From: GCA-003244245 sp963712995
GTDB lineage: Bacteria > Actinomycetota > Actinomycetes > Mycobacteriales > Pseudonocardiaceae
DNA length: 64,000 nucleotides
Direction of reading: 5' to 3'
Assembly (NCBI GenBank): GCA_963712995.1
Contig: CAVQKH010000001.1
Span: forward strand, 1 to 64,000
Under the pieces are notes generated by a model, which made no database searches, was not told where the DNA came from, and worked only from the letters and a program-made list of their open reading frames with translations. Made by a program: the position numbers and the translations under genes. This document shows, in pieces, positions 48,275 to 57,424 of this stretch (its first letter is position 1; each line of letters opens with the position of its first letter).

Positions 48275-50096
48275 TGGTCCTCCCGGGGGGTGTGGGATTC
48301 TGGGCGGCGCGCAGCCAGGTCTCGCAGCCCAGCAGGTCTTCCAAGGCGAACACCGTTGTGTTGTCGACCTGGGGTTTCAGCAGCTGACGGCGCAGCAGGT
48401 CGGGGTTGATCAGGCCGTGGGCGGCCAGCGCGGAGTCGGCGAAGATCTCCAGGATTTCCGGCAGGTGCCGGCGCAGCCCGACGCGGAGGTCCTCACCGAA
48501 TTCTCCTTTGGTGGTGCGGGCGGCGATCACCTCGGGCAGGATCCCGCGCATCGCCTCGACCAGCAGCGGCTTGTACCGCCAGGGTGTCCTGCGCTCGTGC
48601 GCACGGACCGCGAGCGCGGCCTCGACCACCCGATCGTCGAAGTAAGGCAGCTCCAAGCGCAGCCCTGCGGTGGCGAAGCGCCGGGACAACTGCCGGTAGA
48701 ACGGTCCCTGCATCCGCAGGATGGCCAAGGTGGCGTGTTGGCCGCGGTCGGCCGCCAGGGGCCGGCCCTCATCGCCGGTGGAGCGCAGCACGGCCCGGGT
48801 CGTCTCGATCGCCGCTGGGGTGACCCACACCGCCGCCCGCAGCGGGTGACCCCAGCCCAGCGCAGGCGTGCGACGGGGCACGGGCCCGGTGGTGAGCTGC
48901 TGGGCCTGCTGGTGCCACCAGGCACCGAGGTCACCGCAGCGGGCCAGACCCGACACTGTGGCGGCCAACGGCCAGCGGTGCAACGCCCGGTAGCCGCGCA
49001 CGTGCCTGACCGCAGTCAACGGCCGACGACGCAGCAGGGGATGCAGGTAGGCCGCGCCGTGGTGGAACAACTCGTCACCGCCGTGCCCGGCCAGGTGTTG
49101 TCGGGCGCCGTGCGCGGCCAACAGCTCGGCGTTGTGCCGGGTGCGGGCCAGGGTCCGGGTGAACGGGTAAGGTGTTTCGGCGTCGCCGACATCAGTGGCA
49201 TTGGCGAAAATACCGGGTAAGTCGGCCTGCGGGAGCACGACATGCTCTGCCTCCCCTAGTCCGCTGGCCGCGTGGGCGGCGAACACGGCGTCGTCGTTGG
49301 CCCGATCAGCCTCGGCCCACCGGAAGGTCAGCAGGTCCGATACTCCAGCCCGAACAGCCAGGTAGCACAGCGAAGTCGAGTCCATCCCACCGGAGAGATC
49401 CGCGCTCAGCCGCCCCTCGACGGTCCTGCGGGCCGCCACCGCCAGCTCCAGTGCCTGACGCACCGCGTCCGCGCCCGGGGTCAGGGGTACCTGCGGCTCG
49501 GGTGGCTGCCACCACCGCAGCTCACCCACCGTGCCGCCGGGATCGATCCGGAGGTAGTGGTCGGGGGCCAGCGCCCGCACACCCCGCCAGAAGCTGCGCT
49601 CCCCCACCGGTGGCGGCACCTGCGGCCCGCAGACCACCCGTACCGCCAGCACCTGGTCATCGATCCGGGAACAGGCCACCCTCGCGAGCACGTCGGCCCG
49701 GTCACCGGCTACCGGCACCCCCTTGACCCAGGTATGAAACACCCGGCGCACCCCGGTCAGGCTGCCCTGCACCCGCACCACACCGTCGATAGAGGCCACC
49801 AGGTGGAAACAACCCGTCAACACCCGCGCCACCGCGTCCAACTCGACCGCCGTGCGCACCCTCGTGACCAGCTCTGCCAGCCGGGTGGCGGTGACCGGGC
49901 ACGACCCGATCACCGCCACCCGCAGCGATCCCACCGTCGCCAGGGTGACCTCATCCTGATCGAGGCTGGCGACCAACCACGGATTCCCGGACGCATGTGC
50001 CAGCACCCACCGCGACAGCGACGGCCACCCAGCCACCACCCGACGCGCGTCCGGCCGATCCGGCAGAACCATCCAGCCCTCGATCGGGGCACCCAC
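48252..50096 (-). CDS. Lasso peptide macrolactam synthetase (asparagine synthetase-like C protein)
   Basis: About 615 aa. A degenerate glutaminase-like N-terminal half precedes an asparagine synthetase domain with the ATP pyrophosphatase loop LSADLSGGMDSTSLCYLAV. Further blocks are QHLAGHGGDELFHHGAAYLH, LELPYFDDRVVEAAL and KGEFGEDLRVGL. It adenylates the ring acid side chain and closes the Gly1 macrolactam. GTG 50096 (VGAPIEGW) has GAGGAG 7 nt upstream; the open frame runs further up through the precursor region but that part is not homologous. Confidence 0.92.
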   Translation of the reverse strand: MGAPIEGWMVLPDRPDARRVVAGWPSLSRWVLAHASGNPWLVASLDQDEVTLATVGSLRVAVIGSCPVTATRLAELVTRVRTAVELDAVARVLTGCFHLVASIDGVVRVQGSLTGVRRVFHTWVKGVPVAGDRADVLARVACSRIDDQVLAVRVVCGPQVPPPVGERSFWRGVRALAPDHYLRIDPGGTVGELRWWQPPEPQVPLTPGADAVRQALELAVAARRTVEGRLSADLSGGMDSTSLCYLAVRAGVSDLLTFRWAEADRANDDAVFAAHAASGLGEAEHVVLPQADLPGIFANATDVGDAETPYPFTRTLARTRHNAELLAAHGARQHLAGHGGDELFHHGAAYLHPLLRRRPLTAVRHVRGYRALHRWPLAATVSGLARCGDLGAWWHQQAQQLTTGPVPRRTPALGWGHPLRAAVWVTPAAIETTRAVLRSTGDEGRPLAADRGQHATLAILRMQGPFYRQLSRRFATAGLRLELPYFDDRVVEAALAVRAHERRTPWRYKPLLVEAMRGILPEVIAARTTKGEFGEDLRVGLRRHLPEILEIFADSALAAHGLINPDLLRRQLLKPQVDNTTVFALEDLLGCETWLRAAQNPTPPGRTSAAATAP

Positions 50097-50130
50097 CTGG
50101 CAACTCCTCAGTGCCCATTGTGACCGTCGA

Positions 50131-50252
50131 TCATTCCTGTTTTCCCTGGTTGTCAGGAAAGGCCTCCCCCACGCCGAGGGTGTCCTCGCCGAACTCGCCC
50201 AGCTCCACCAACACGGGGGGCTCGTAGACGCGGCGGTCGTCTGCTCGTCCAT
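50131..50252 (-). CDS. Lasso peptide precursor (frameshifted near its start)
   Basis: On the minus strand one frame reads YEPPVLVELGEFGEDT then L and GVGEAFPDNQGKQE and stop. The leader has the full Y-x2-P-x-L-x3-G-x-F motif and the Thr at the penultimate leader position. The predicted 14-residue core starts with Gly1, and Asp8 would close an 8-membered ring, with tail NQGKQE. GAAGGAG precedes ATG 50252, which gives MDEQ, but that ATG is in another frame; one base is missing within codons 4-6. No other start codon serves the YEPP frame. ATG to TGA is 122 nt, one short of 41 codons. No lasso ABC exporter is seen nearby. Confidence 0.8.
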
Positions 50253-50292
50253 CACAATCTCCTTCAGCCCGATGGGCCTGTCGTGGGGTTTC

Positions 50293-53200
50293 TCAACGGG
50301 CAGCGTTCTGGACGACGGCATCCGGATCGGCACACGCGTCGCATCTGAACACCGCGACGGTCGAGTCGTCGCTCGCGGAAAACAGTCGCGATCGGTCGCC
50401 GGGCAGGAACAGCACGTCGTTCACCGAATCACCGTGCTGCCGGGTGAGCAGCACTCGCCGACCGGAGGCGACATTCCACACCTCGATGAGCCCTTCGTTG
50501 GTTCCCACAGCCACCAGAGTGCCGTCACCGCTGAAGGAGGGGGTGCCCCCTGTGCTTCCATGCGCGACGAGCTCTTGTTCGAGCCGGCCGTCGCTGGTCC
50601 AGAGGCGCAGGACGCCGCTCTTGGTCCCGCCGACGATGTGCTTGCCGCGCGGGTCGAACGCCACCGTGGTCACGTCGGAAAGTGCCAACAGCTTGGGTTG
50701 CTCGTTGGTGCCTATCTTCTGGAGAAGAACCCCGTCGGGAGCGGTCTCGGCGATCATGCGCCCGGAGGGGTCGAAAGCGATGCCCGATGTGCCCAGTTCA
50801 GCGCGACCCGAGCCCATCTGTGCACCGATCAGCTTACCAGTGTGCGCATCCCAGAGATAAATGTTGCCGTAGAGGTCTCCGGCCGCGACCCTCTTACCGT
50901 CCTGACTGATATCGAGACTGGCCAAAGAGCCAGAAAGGCTAGACGGGGCCTCGAATTCCGGGAGCTGCTCGGCCCGGTGGCCGCTGTCCCAGCGCCACCC
51001 CTTCGGCTGTTGATCGGCCCGCCCGAGGGTAACGATGCGGCGGGGATCTTTCGGGTCGAATCGCACATTTTTGACACGGCCGCCCACCGGTATCGTCGCT
51101 ACCGCAACGTTCGAGGTACTCGCGGGATCGACGATGTAAACGTTGCGATCGTAGCTCGCTGTCGCCAGCCATCGTCCGTCCGAGCTCGTGTCCATATCGA
51201 GCACCGAGTTGAGGTGCTGGTCGAATCGCTGGACCTGAGGGATGTCCCAGAACTGGACGGTGCCATCACGGCCGAGGGAGATCAGCGCTTTGCCCTCGCG
51301 CAGGTAGTTCACGCTCAGGACGTCGCCGTGGTGCGCGAGGAGATCGTAGGTGGCTCTGGTCGGCGTCCCGAGTTTCGTGGACCACACCCGAATCCGTCCA
51401 TCGGCCCCGGCCGTTGTGATCCACCTACCGCGCGGACACAGCGCCACGCTGGTTACCGTATCGGGATGGTGAGGCAGCGAGAGCAGTAGGGAGCCCGAGT
51501 CCAGATCGTAGGTCTTGGTTTCCTTGTCCACAGCGATGGTGACCGTGTGGGTACCCTCGTTCACCGCCACTTGCGAGAGGTTGTTCAAAAAGGAGAGGGG
51601 ATACTGGCGCGGTTCAGAGGGCGCTCGCGGATCCCACCTGATGATGTTATCCCGGGTTACGCCGACAACCTCCTGCCCGTAGCGCTGCAGGTATCCGATC
51701 TGTCCAGGCAGGGGTGGTGACTCCGCCTTCTTCCCAGCAGTCCGGGTATCCCAGACCCGCAGCCGTGAGTCCTGATCGGAGGTCACGACCTGCGCATCGG
51801 CCATCGGCAGCGCCTTGATGACCGTGCCCGGCAAGCGCATGACCTGCCGGCCGGTCTTCGTGCTGTAAGTGGCGGCAAGACCCGAGGAGGTCACGGCAAG
51901 GACAAGATCGTCCGGGGGCGACTCGAGCCACCAGAGGGCGGAGACCCCCGATCCGTCCATCCTGAGGTCGACCTGCCTACCGCTCCCGACATCAAGGACC
52001 ACGGCGCTGCCCCCGTCGGTCACGAGAGCGACGCGCGAGGCGCTCGGGTTGGTGGCCGCCGTGACCACGGTTCCGGCGAGGCGCGCGGCCTTCGCCTCCT
52101 TCACAAGCCGCCCGTCGTCGGCGATAACTCGGATCCCACCCCGGGCGTCGTAGCTGACCACGTGCCGTTGGTCTGGAGTCACCACCATGCCGACCACCCT
52201 CGGTTCCCCAGGCGACCCGGCGACCACGCGACTGTGGGGAACCGACGCCGCGGTCAGCACCGCCTCGCGGGTCTCCTCATCGCCCTTGATCCGGTAGGCC
52301 TCGACCGCCTTACGCAGGCTCTGGACGGGGTTTTCGTTGAGAGACGCCGCAGCCGCGGACAGCAACCGTTGCTTCGCCGCCTCATTGGATTGTCTCGCTG
52401 CCTCATTGGAACTGAGCTGAGAGCGCCAGCCGAGCGCACCGGCTATCAGTAGCACGACCACGAGACCCGCCCCCAGCAAACGGGTCTGGCGCAACCGCCG
52501 GCGAGTGGCCTGTGCCTCGGCTCGGGCTTCCTCGCGCTCGGCGACGAGCTTGCGCGATGCTTGTTCCTGCGCGCGCTGCGCGACGTAGTGGCGGCGCCAG
52601 TCGAGCACCGCGACACCCATCCGGTCATGGAAGATCTCGTAGCGGGACGCGGACACTCCAGGCGGTGGGGGGACGGGCCGCAGAATGCTCTGCCGCCCCG
52701 CGGACAACGACTGCAGGAGCTCCTGGACGGAACTGACCGGCACACTCGACAAGTCGGCGAGGTCCTGGGCCGTCAGCGCGATCTTCGAGCCCGATGTGGT
52801 GACGAGGTAGCGGAAGACCTCGGCGGCGACCTCCCGCTGCTCGGGCGAGAGCTCGGCTATCACGGTCTGGAGGTGGGTCTGCACGATCGTCTGCGCCCCA
52901 CCCAGCTTCGCGAGCGTGCCGAGGCGCAGCGTCGACGACCCGCTGGCACGCTCGGTATCCCACAACTTGGTCAGCACGAGCTGCAGGTAGGGAGTCTCGA
53001 TGTCTTCCCGGCCGTCCGTGGCTCCGCCCGAAGTCACTCCTTCGGACGTCGCTGCCAGATGGCCGGCACGAACCTGGTCGAGCAGGGCCTCGGTGAGCTC
53101 GGGCTCGACGGACATGGCCGACTCCGGCGCCACCACCTGGTTGTAGTGATTGACCGGGCCATGGATGGCCTCCCGGGCGGCGTTGCGTCCCAGATGTGCC

Positions 53201-53868
53201 AGCCGCAGGTAGTTGTCGTACAGGCGGGGGATCCGTCCCTTGAACCGGTCGAGCGCGGCGAGTTCATCCTCCCGGATGGACAGCAGGACGTTGACCGGCA
53301 GATCGCGAATGCTCAGGATGTGGCCCAGCTCGCCAGCCAGCCCGTCGTCGCCGCGGTTGTCCGGGTGGTAGCGGAAGTACTCCTCGAACTGGTCAAGGAC
53401 CAGGTAGACCGATCCGACACCGGAGCGCTGTATGACCTCACGCAGCCACGGCACGCCCAGGCGTGGCAGATCGGGCATCTCGACCGGACTTGCGCCCGGA
53501 ACCTGGGACACCGCGTCGAGCACCGCCGTGGCGATAGTCTCGAGGGGAGCCAGGCTCCACTCCCTGATGTAGGCGACAGCGGCGTCCGGGACACCGAAGT
53601 CCGCATAGGACTCGCTGGCGATCTGCTGGAGCGCCGGTAACACACCCGCCCGCAGGACCGAGCTCTTGCCAACCCCGCTCGCGGCGTAGAGCAGCGTCAA
53701 CCGGAACGTGGTGAGGTTCGCGACGATGACGTCACACTCGCCCTGGCGACCGAAGAAGTACGGTGCGTCGGATTCGTCGAAGGGTACGAGCCCGACGTAC
53801 GGGCACTCGGGTACGGCTCGGTCCAGCTCAGGCTGCCAGACCGAGGGAGGCTGGGTGGTTCCGGTCAC
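50293..53868 (-). CDS. nSTAND ATPase with WD40 repeats
   Basis: About 1191 aa. An N-terminal nSTAND1-type ATPase has CPYVGLVPFDESDAPYFFGR, Walker A LYAASGVGKSSVLRAG (~60-72) and Walker B SVYLVLDQFEEYF. It continues to YEIFHDRMGVAVLDWRR. A membrane helix or helical linker (LLGAGLVVVLLIAGALGW, ~465) leads into ~650 residues of WD40 repeats (GHHGDVLSVNYL-like units, WLATASYDRNVYIVD, VWNVASGRRVLL). GTG 53868 overlaps the SIR2 stop (GTGA), so both are co-translated. It looks like the sensor/switch of a SIR2 effector system. Confidence 0.88.
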   Translation of the reverse strand: MTGTTQPPSVWQPELDRAVPECPYVGLVPFDESDAPYFFGRQGECDVIVANLTTFRLTLLYAASGVGKSSVLRAGVLPALQQIASESYADFGVPDAAVAYIREWSLAPLETIATAVLDAVSQVPGASPVEMPDLPRLGVPWLREVIQRSGVGSVYLVLDQFEEYFRYHPDNRGDDGLAGELGHILSIRDLPVNVLLSIREDELAALDRFKGRIPRLYDNYLRLAHLGRNAAREAIHGPVNHYNQVVAPESAMSVEPELTEALLDQVRAGHLAATSEGVTSGGATDGREDIETPYLQLVLTKLWDTERASGSSTLRLGTLAKLGGAQTIVQTHLQTVIAELSPEQREVAAEVFRYLVTTSGSKIALTAQDLADLSSVPVSSVQELLQSLSAGRQSILRPVPPPPGVSASRYEIFHDRMGVAVLDWRRHYVAQRAQEQASRKLVAEREEARAEAQATRRRLRQTRLLGAGLVVVLLIAGALGWRSQLSSNEAARQSNEAAKQRLLSAAAASLNENPVQSLRKAVEAYRIKGDEETREAVLTAASVPHSRVVAGSPGEPRVVGMVVTPDQRHVVSYDARGGIRVIADDGRLVKEAKAARLAGTVVTAATNPSASRVALVTDGGSAVVLDVGSGRQVDLRMDGSGVSALWWLESPPDDLVLAVTSSGLAATYSTKTGRQVMRLPGTVIKALPMADAQVVTSDQDSRLRVWDTRTAGKKAESPPLPGQIGYLQRYGQEVVGVTRDNIIRWDPRAPSEPRQYPLSFLNNLSQVAVNEGTHTVTIAVDKETKTYDLDSGSLLLSLPHHPDTVTSVALCPRGRWITTAGADGRIRVWSTKLGTPTRATYDLLAHHGDVLSVNYLREGKALISLGRDGTVQFWDIPQVQRFDQHLNSVLDMDTSSDGRWLATASYDRNVYIVDPASTSNVAVATIPVGGRVKNVRFDPKDPRRIVTLGRADQQPKGWRWDSGHRAEQLPEFEAPSSLSGSLASLDISQDGKRVAAGDLYGNIYLWDAHTGKLIGAQMGSGRAELGTSGIAFDPSGRMIAETAPDGVLLQKIGTNEQPKLLALSDVTTVAFDPRGKHIVGGTKSGVLRLWTSDGRLEQELVAHGSTGGTPSFSGDGTLVAVGTNEGLIEVWNVASGRRVLLTRQHGDSVNDVLFLPGDRSRLFSASDDSTVAVFRCDACADPDAVVQNAAR

Positions 53869-54824
53869 GCGACCTCCAGAGGTGGCAGGTGCTCCTGGAT
53901 CGCGGCGACGAAGTGCTCCACCCGGACAGGCAGGATGTCCACTCCCCGTTCGTCCCATGTGGCGCGGTCGACCGGGTCCGGATTAGCCTCGATCGCCCAC
54001 GACTTGTACTTCGCCAACGCCTGTTCCCGCCACAGCCGGTACAACATGACCCGGAAGTTCCAGTCACGCAGACTGTATCCCAGAAACAGGAAGTGGCTCC
54101 TTTTGATCTTCTCCGCGAGTGTGACGGGAAACAGGCGCGCGATATCCGCGCGTGTGATGTAGTCGACGTAGTCGTCCTCGGTGATCACGAAGCTATCCGT
54201 GTCCACCCCATTGAGCCGGTCCACCGCCCCGTGGATTTTCGCGATGATCGTCCGTTGTTTAAGCGGTAAATCCGTATACTCATTCGGTTTCCGGATCACT
54301 GTAGACTCACCGCCGAACGGGATGTGCCGGAAGAACCCACGATCCGTTTCAACGTCGTTGATGTAGGTGACGAGGTCGTATGGCTCACCTTCATCCCGGA
54401 ACGCCCGCTCGAGCGCGTCGTCGTAATTTGTCGTCACGAGAAGCATGCATTCGCGTACCGCCCCGGCTTCACACGCTTCCCGTGTGTGGCGTGCCAGCCG
54501 GGCGAGAAAGTGATGCAGCAGCGTCGGAGGATAGTCGGCGTCGAAGACCTTGTGGAGTTCTTCGTAGAGCGGACCCCCACCCAGCTGCGCCGCCACGTAC
54601 TGCGCTACCCGCGCCAGGTCGAGGACGTCGGACTTCGGGTAGCGTCCGACTCTCGCGAGCTCCTCGGCCAGCTCCCTGCCGTTGGGTAGGTAAAGACCCG
54701 GCTGGTACCTGGCGTCCGGTGGCCGGTCGCCCAGGTTGGCACCGGCGCCGAGAACGGGGACGACCGTCCCACTCAACAAGCGCCCAGCGACCAATTCGTA
54801 CATACCGCTCAGCTCATCTGCCAT
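53865..54824 (-). CDS. SIR2-family NAD-consuming effector-type protein
   Basis: About 319 aa. SIR2 blocks: TVVPVLGAGANLGDRPPDA (nucleotide loop), CMLLVTTNYDDALERAF, IIAKIHGAVDRL (with the catalytic-type His) and FLFLGYSLRDWNFRVML. Such stand-alone SIR2 proteins serve as NADases in several anti-phage systems. ATG 54824 (MADELSGMY) aligns with the domain; ATG 54854 is in frame. It sits between a small membrane protein gene and the STAND gene in one operon, and has no zinc-ribbon of deacetylase sirtuins. Confidence 0.88.
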   Translation of the reverse strand: MADELSGMYELVAGRLLSGTVVPVLGAGANLGDRPPDARYQPGLYLPNGRELAEELARVGRYPKSDVLDLARVAQYVAAQLGGGPLYEELHKVFDADYPPTLLHHFLARLARHTREACEAGAVRECMLLVTTNYDDALERAFRDEGEPYDLVTYINDVETDRGFFRHIPFGGESTVIRKPNEYTDLPLKQRTIIAKIHGAVDRLNGVDTDSFVITEDDYVDYITRADIARLFPVTLAEKIKRSHFLFLGYSLRDWNFRVMLYRLWREQALAKYKSWAIEANPDPVDRATWDERGVDILPVRVEHFVAAIQEHLPPLEVA

Positions 54825-54917
54825 GACCCCGACCCCTTGCTGGCCGAGGAACATCCCGGGCCAACGTGTACAGGAGCCACCGCGGGTCGAAGAAGATACA
54901 GCTGTCGCCCGAACGTG

Positions 54918-55652
54918 TCAGGATGGTGACTCCGTGACACGTTGTCGGAGGTGGGAGGGCACGCGGAGGCTGTCAGGATCGAGTACGTCGACGACGTCCA
55001 TCAAACACCGCTGGATCAGTCGCAGTCGGGAATCATGACCCCGGCAATCACGAGCGGTAACCGCGATATCCTCCCCGAGGCGCCGGAACCACCTCGCCAC
55101 CTGCTCACTCTCAAAGGCCTCCACGAAGGCCGCATAACCCATGCACTCCCACCTCGGCGCCCCCGGCTGCGGGTCGGCGATGCGAACGAGCATCACCTCA
55201 CCGAGCGCACGCTGCTCACCCCGGAACAACCGGAACGTCCCGTTGTCACTGCTGTCGGCGAAGGCGTCACGGACCGCTTCGAGCGCACCCGTCATGACAC
55301 GGTTCGTCTGGTCGTTGCGCGGGTCGAGGAACTGGGCGTGATGGCTTAGTATTTCCAACCAACAGAAGTACTGCGCAAAAAGATAAAATGTGTAGAGCTC
55401 GACGTACTCGCGATCTTCCTTGGTACTGCCTTCCCCGAAGAAACGCCCAAAGAAATCGAGTTCGACGATATTGTAGATGCGACTCTGCAAGTTGAATGTC
55501 GCTTGAAGTAGCGGTTCACGGAAACGCGTGGCCAGCTCCTCGGCGGCGTCCATGCGCTCTCTGCGGGCTGCTTGGCGGCCGTACCACACGCTGACGATGG
55601 CGCCCACGGTGGAGATCAACGCTGTGAGAACCGGGACGATCCAGGCTTCCAT
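54918..55652 (-). CDS. Single-helix membrane protein, first gene of the SIR2/STAND unit
   Basis: About 244 aa. One N-terminal helix (WIVPVLTALISTVGAIVSVW) precedes a cytoplasmic helical domain (FREPLLQATFNLQSRIYNIV, YTFYLFAQYFCWLEILSHHA, VARWFRRLGEDIAV). No family name recognised. A GGAGG site precedes ATG 55652. The 93-bp gap to the SIR2 ATG carries no obvious terminator, so the three genes probably form one unit. The decayed locus at 42-46 kb likewise pairs SIR2-STAND with a one-helix protein. Confidence 0.75.
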   Translation of the reverse strand: MEAWIVPVLTALISTVGAIVSVWYGRQAARRERMDAAEELATRFREPLLQATFNLQSRIYNIVELDFFGRFFGEGSTKEDREYVELYTFYLFAQYFCWLEILSHHAQFLDPRNDQTNRVMTGALEAVRDAFADSSDNGTFRLFRGEQRALGEVMLVRIADPQPGAPRWECMGYAAFVEAFESEQVARWFRRLGEDIAVTARDCRGHDSRLRLIQRCLMDVVDVLDPDSLRVPSHLRQRVTESPS

Positions 55653-55752
55653 CGGGTCACCTCCACGCAACCGAACCGGAGCCTACGCCCGCGGACCGGA
55701 TCATGGAGGAAGCGATCTCCGGTCTGCTGTCGGTGCTCCAGGCGTGTGCGGG

Positions 55753-56178
55753 TTAGCGGTCGAACTTGGTCGTGAGAACGATTGAGGATGTGGTGCGCTC
55801 GACGCCCGGGATGGCGCCGATGCGATCCAGCACGTCGTCGATCTCCGCTGTGCCCTCCGCGGCCACCACCGCGATCAGGTCGAACGGCCCGCTCACCGTG
55901 TGCAGCGTGCGGACACCGGCGATCCGGCGCAGCGTCTGCTGCACGTGCTCGCCCCGCTTGGGGTCGATGGTGATGGCGACGTGGGCGCTGACGCGCCGCC
56001 CCGTCGCCGCCGGCCCGAGCCGGACGGTGTAGCCGGCGATCACGCCGCGACGCTCGAGGCGGGTGATGCGCTCCTGAAGGGTCGAGCGGGCCACCTGTAG
56101 CCGCCTCGCCAGCATCGCGACCGACTGGCGGGCGTCGCTGACGAGCAGGTCGAGGATCTGCTGGTCGAGGTCGTCCAT
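55753..56178 (-). CDS. Lrp/AsnC-family transcriptional regulator
   Basis: 141 aa. The helix-turn-helix (DLDQQILDLLVSDARQSVAM, VARSTLQERITRLERRGVIA) precedes the RAM ligand domain (GPFDLIAVVAAEGTAEIDDV). It diverges from the lysine catabolic genes over 112 bp and probably controls them in response to lysine or a derivative. ATG 56178 (MDDLDQQI) is the family start. Confidence 0.92.
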   Translation of the reverse strand: MDDLDQQILDLLVSDARQSVAMLARRLQVARSTLQERITRLERRGVIAGYTVRLGPAATGRRVSAHVAITIDPKRGEHVQQTLRRIAGVRTLHTVSGPFDLIAVVAAEGTAEIDDVLDRIGAIPGVERTTSSIVLTTKFDR

Positions 56179-56278
56179 GGACCTGATTCTCACCGATCTG
56201 ACGCCCGGGACCGGCACTCTGCCGGATCAGGACCCACTATTGGGCAACGGGCCGCGGCTATCCGGCGGCAAGCGCGCC

Positions 56279-56284
56279 TACGGT
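56279..56284 (+). promoter_or_regulatory. -10 element of a leaderless promoter
   Basis: TACGGT ends 6 nt before ATG 56291, which supports that start over the upstream in-frame ATG at 56177. Confidence 0.45.
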
Positions 56285-56290
56285 CGACCC

Positions 56291-57424
56291 ATGCCAGCCC
56301 ACAGTCACCGCACGGCGGACAACACCGGTCGCACCCGGGCGCTCGTCGTCGGCGCGGGAAAGATCGGTACTGCCATCGCCGGTCTGCTGGCGTCGGCGCC
56401 CGAGTACGACGTGACCGTGCTCGAGCGCTCCGAGCGGGCGCTGCGCGCAGCCAGCGCGCTGGGGGTGCGCACCGTGCTGGGCGACACCACCGATACAGCC
56501 CTGCTCGGCCCGCTGGCGAGCAGCCACGACATGGTGCTCAGCGCCGCCCCCTTCCACCTGACCACCGGCATCGCGCGCGCCGCGCGGGATGCCGGTGCCC
56601 ACTACTTCGACCTCACCGAAGACCGGGCCGCAGCCCGCGCGGTCGCCGCCATGGCCACTGACGCGCCGGCCGTTCTCATGCCCCAGTGCGGCCTCGCGCC
56701 CGGCTTCGTGTCAGTGGCCGCGGCCGCGCTGGTCAACTCGTTCGACGAGGTGCGCTCGGTGTCCCTGCGGGTCGGCGCGCTGCCCCAGTACCCGACCAAC
56801 GCGCTGAAGTACAACCTGACCTGGTCGACCGACGGGCTGATCAACGAGTACTGCAACCCCTGCGAGGCCATCGTCGACGGCGAGCTGCGGGAGATGCCGC
56901 CGTTGGAGGGGCTGGCGGAGTTCTGCTTCGACGGGGTGACATACGAGGCGTTCAACACCTCGGGCGGGCTGGGCACGCTGGGCGAGAGCCTGCTCGGCCG
57001 GGTCGAGTCTCTCAGCTACCAGACCGTGCGCTACCCCGGCCACTGCGAGATCGTCAAGCTGCTGCTGCGGGACCTGCGCCTGGCGCACCGGCGCGAGGTG
57101 TTCAAGACCGTCCTGGAGACCGCCATCCCGGTGACCGACCAGGACGTGGTGCTGGTCTTCGTGAGCGTGTCGGGCACCCGGGCCGGGGTGCTCACCCAGC
57201 AGAGCTTCGCGCGCAAGATCCATCCCGCCGACGTGGGCGGCCGGCGACTGTCCGCCATCCAACTCACCACCGCGGCCGGCATCTGCGCCATGGCCGACCT
57301 GGTCCGCGAGGAGAAGCTGCCGACGTGCGGGTTCGTCCGGCAGGAGGAGTGCGCGCTGGAGGAGTTCCTGGCGAACCGGTTCGGGTCGCTGTACCTGCGC
57401 GGCCAAGAGGTGACCACGCCATGA
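56291..57424 (+). CDS. Saccharopine dehydrogenase-fold L-lysine 6-dehydrogenase
   Basis: 377 aa. Rossmann loop ALVVGAGKIGTAIAGLLASA at ~15-35, then HYFDLTEDRAAARAVAA and MPQCGLAPGFVSVAAAALVN of the saccharopine/lysine 6-dehydrogenase family. Given the next two genes it most likely oxidises lysine at carbon 6 to give, after cyclisation, piperideine-6-carboxylate. The stop overlaps the next ATG. A saccharopine reductase role is less likely since no LKR partner is present. Confidence 0.85.
   Translation: MPAHSHRTADNTGRTRALVVGAGKIGTAIAGLLASAPEYDVTVLERSERALRAASALGVRTVLGDTTDTALLGPLASSHDMVLSAAPFHLTTGIARAARDAGAHYFDLTEDRAAARAVAAMATDAPAVLMPQCGLAPGFVSVAAAALVNSFDEVRSVSLRVGALPQYPTNALKYNLTWSTDGLINEYCNPCEAIVDGELREMPPLEGLAEFCFDGVTYEAFNTSGGLGTLGESLLGRVESLSYQTVRYPGHCEIVKLLLRDLRLAHRREVFKTVLETAIPVTDQDVVLVFVSVSGTRAGVLTQQSFARKIHPADVGGRRLSAIQLTTAAGICAMADLVREEKLPTCGFVRQEECALEEFLANRFGSLYLRGQEVTTP

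Noticed and set aside
48234..49220. 328-aa plus-strand open frame inside the lasso cyclase gene
   Set aside because: The minus-strand frame carries clear asparagine synthetase motifs; the plus-strand frame is Gln/Arg-rich with no motif.
50253..50333. Cyclase start at the far upstream ATG (50333), giving a 693-aa protein
   Set aside because: The extra N-terminus is the precursor region read in the wrong frame; GTG 50096 has a good ribosome site and starts the homologous domain.
52561..53640. 359-aa plus-strand open frame inside the nSTAND domain
   Set aside because: The opposite strand has Walker motifs and coherent protein; this frame is a shadow.
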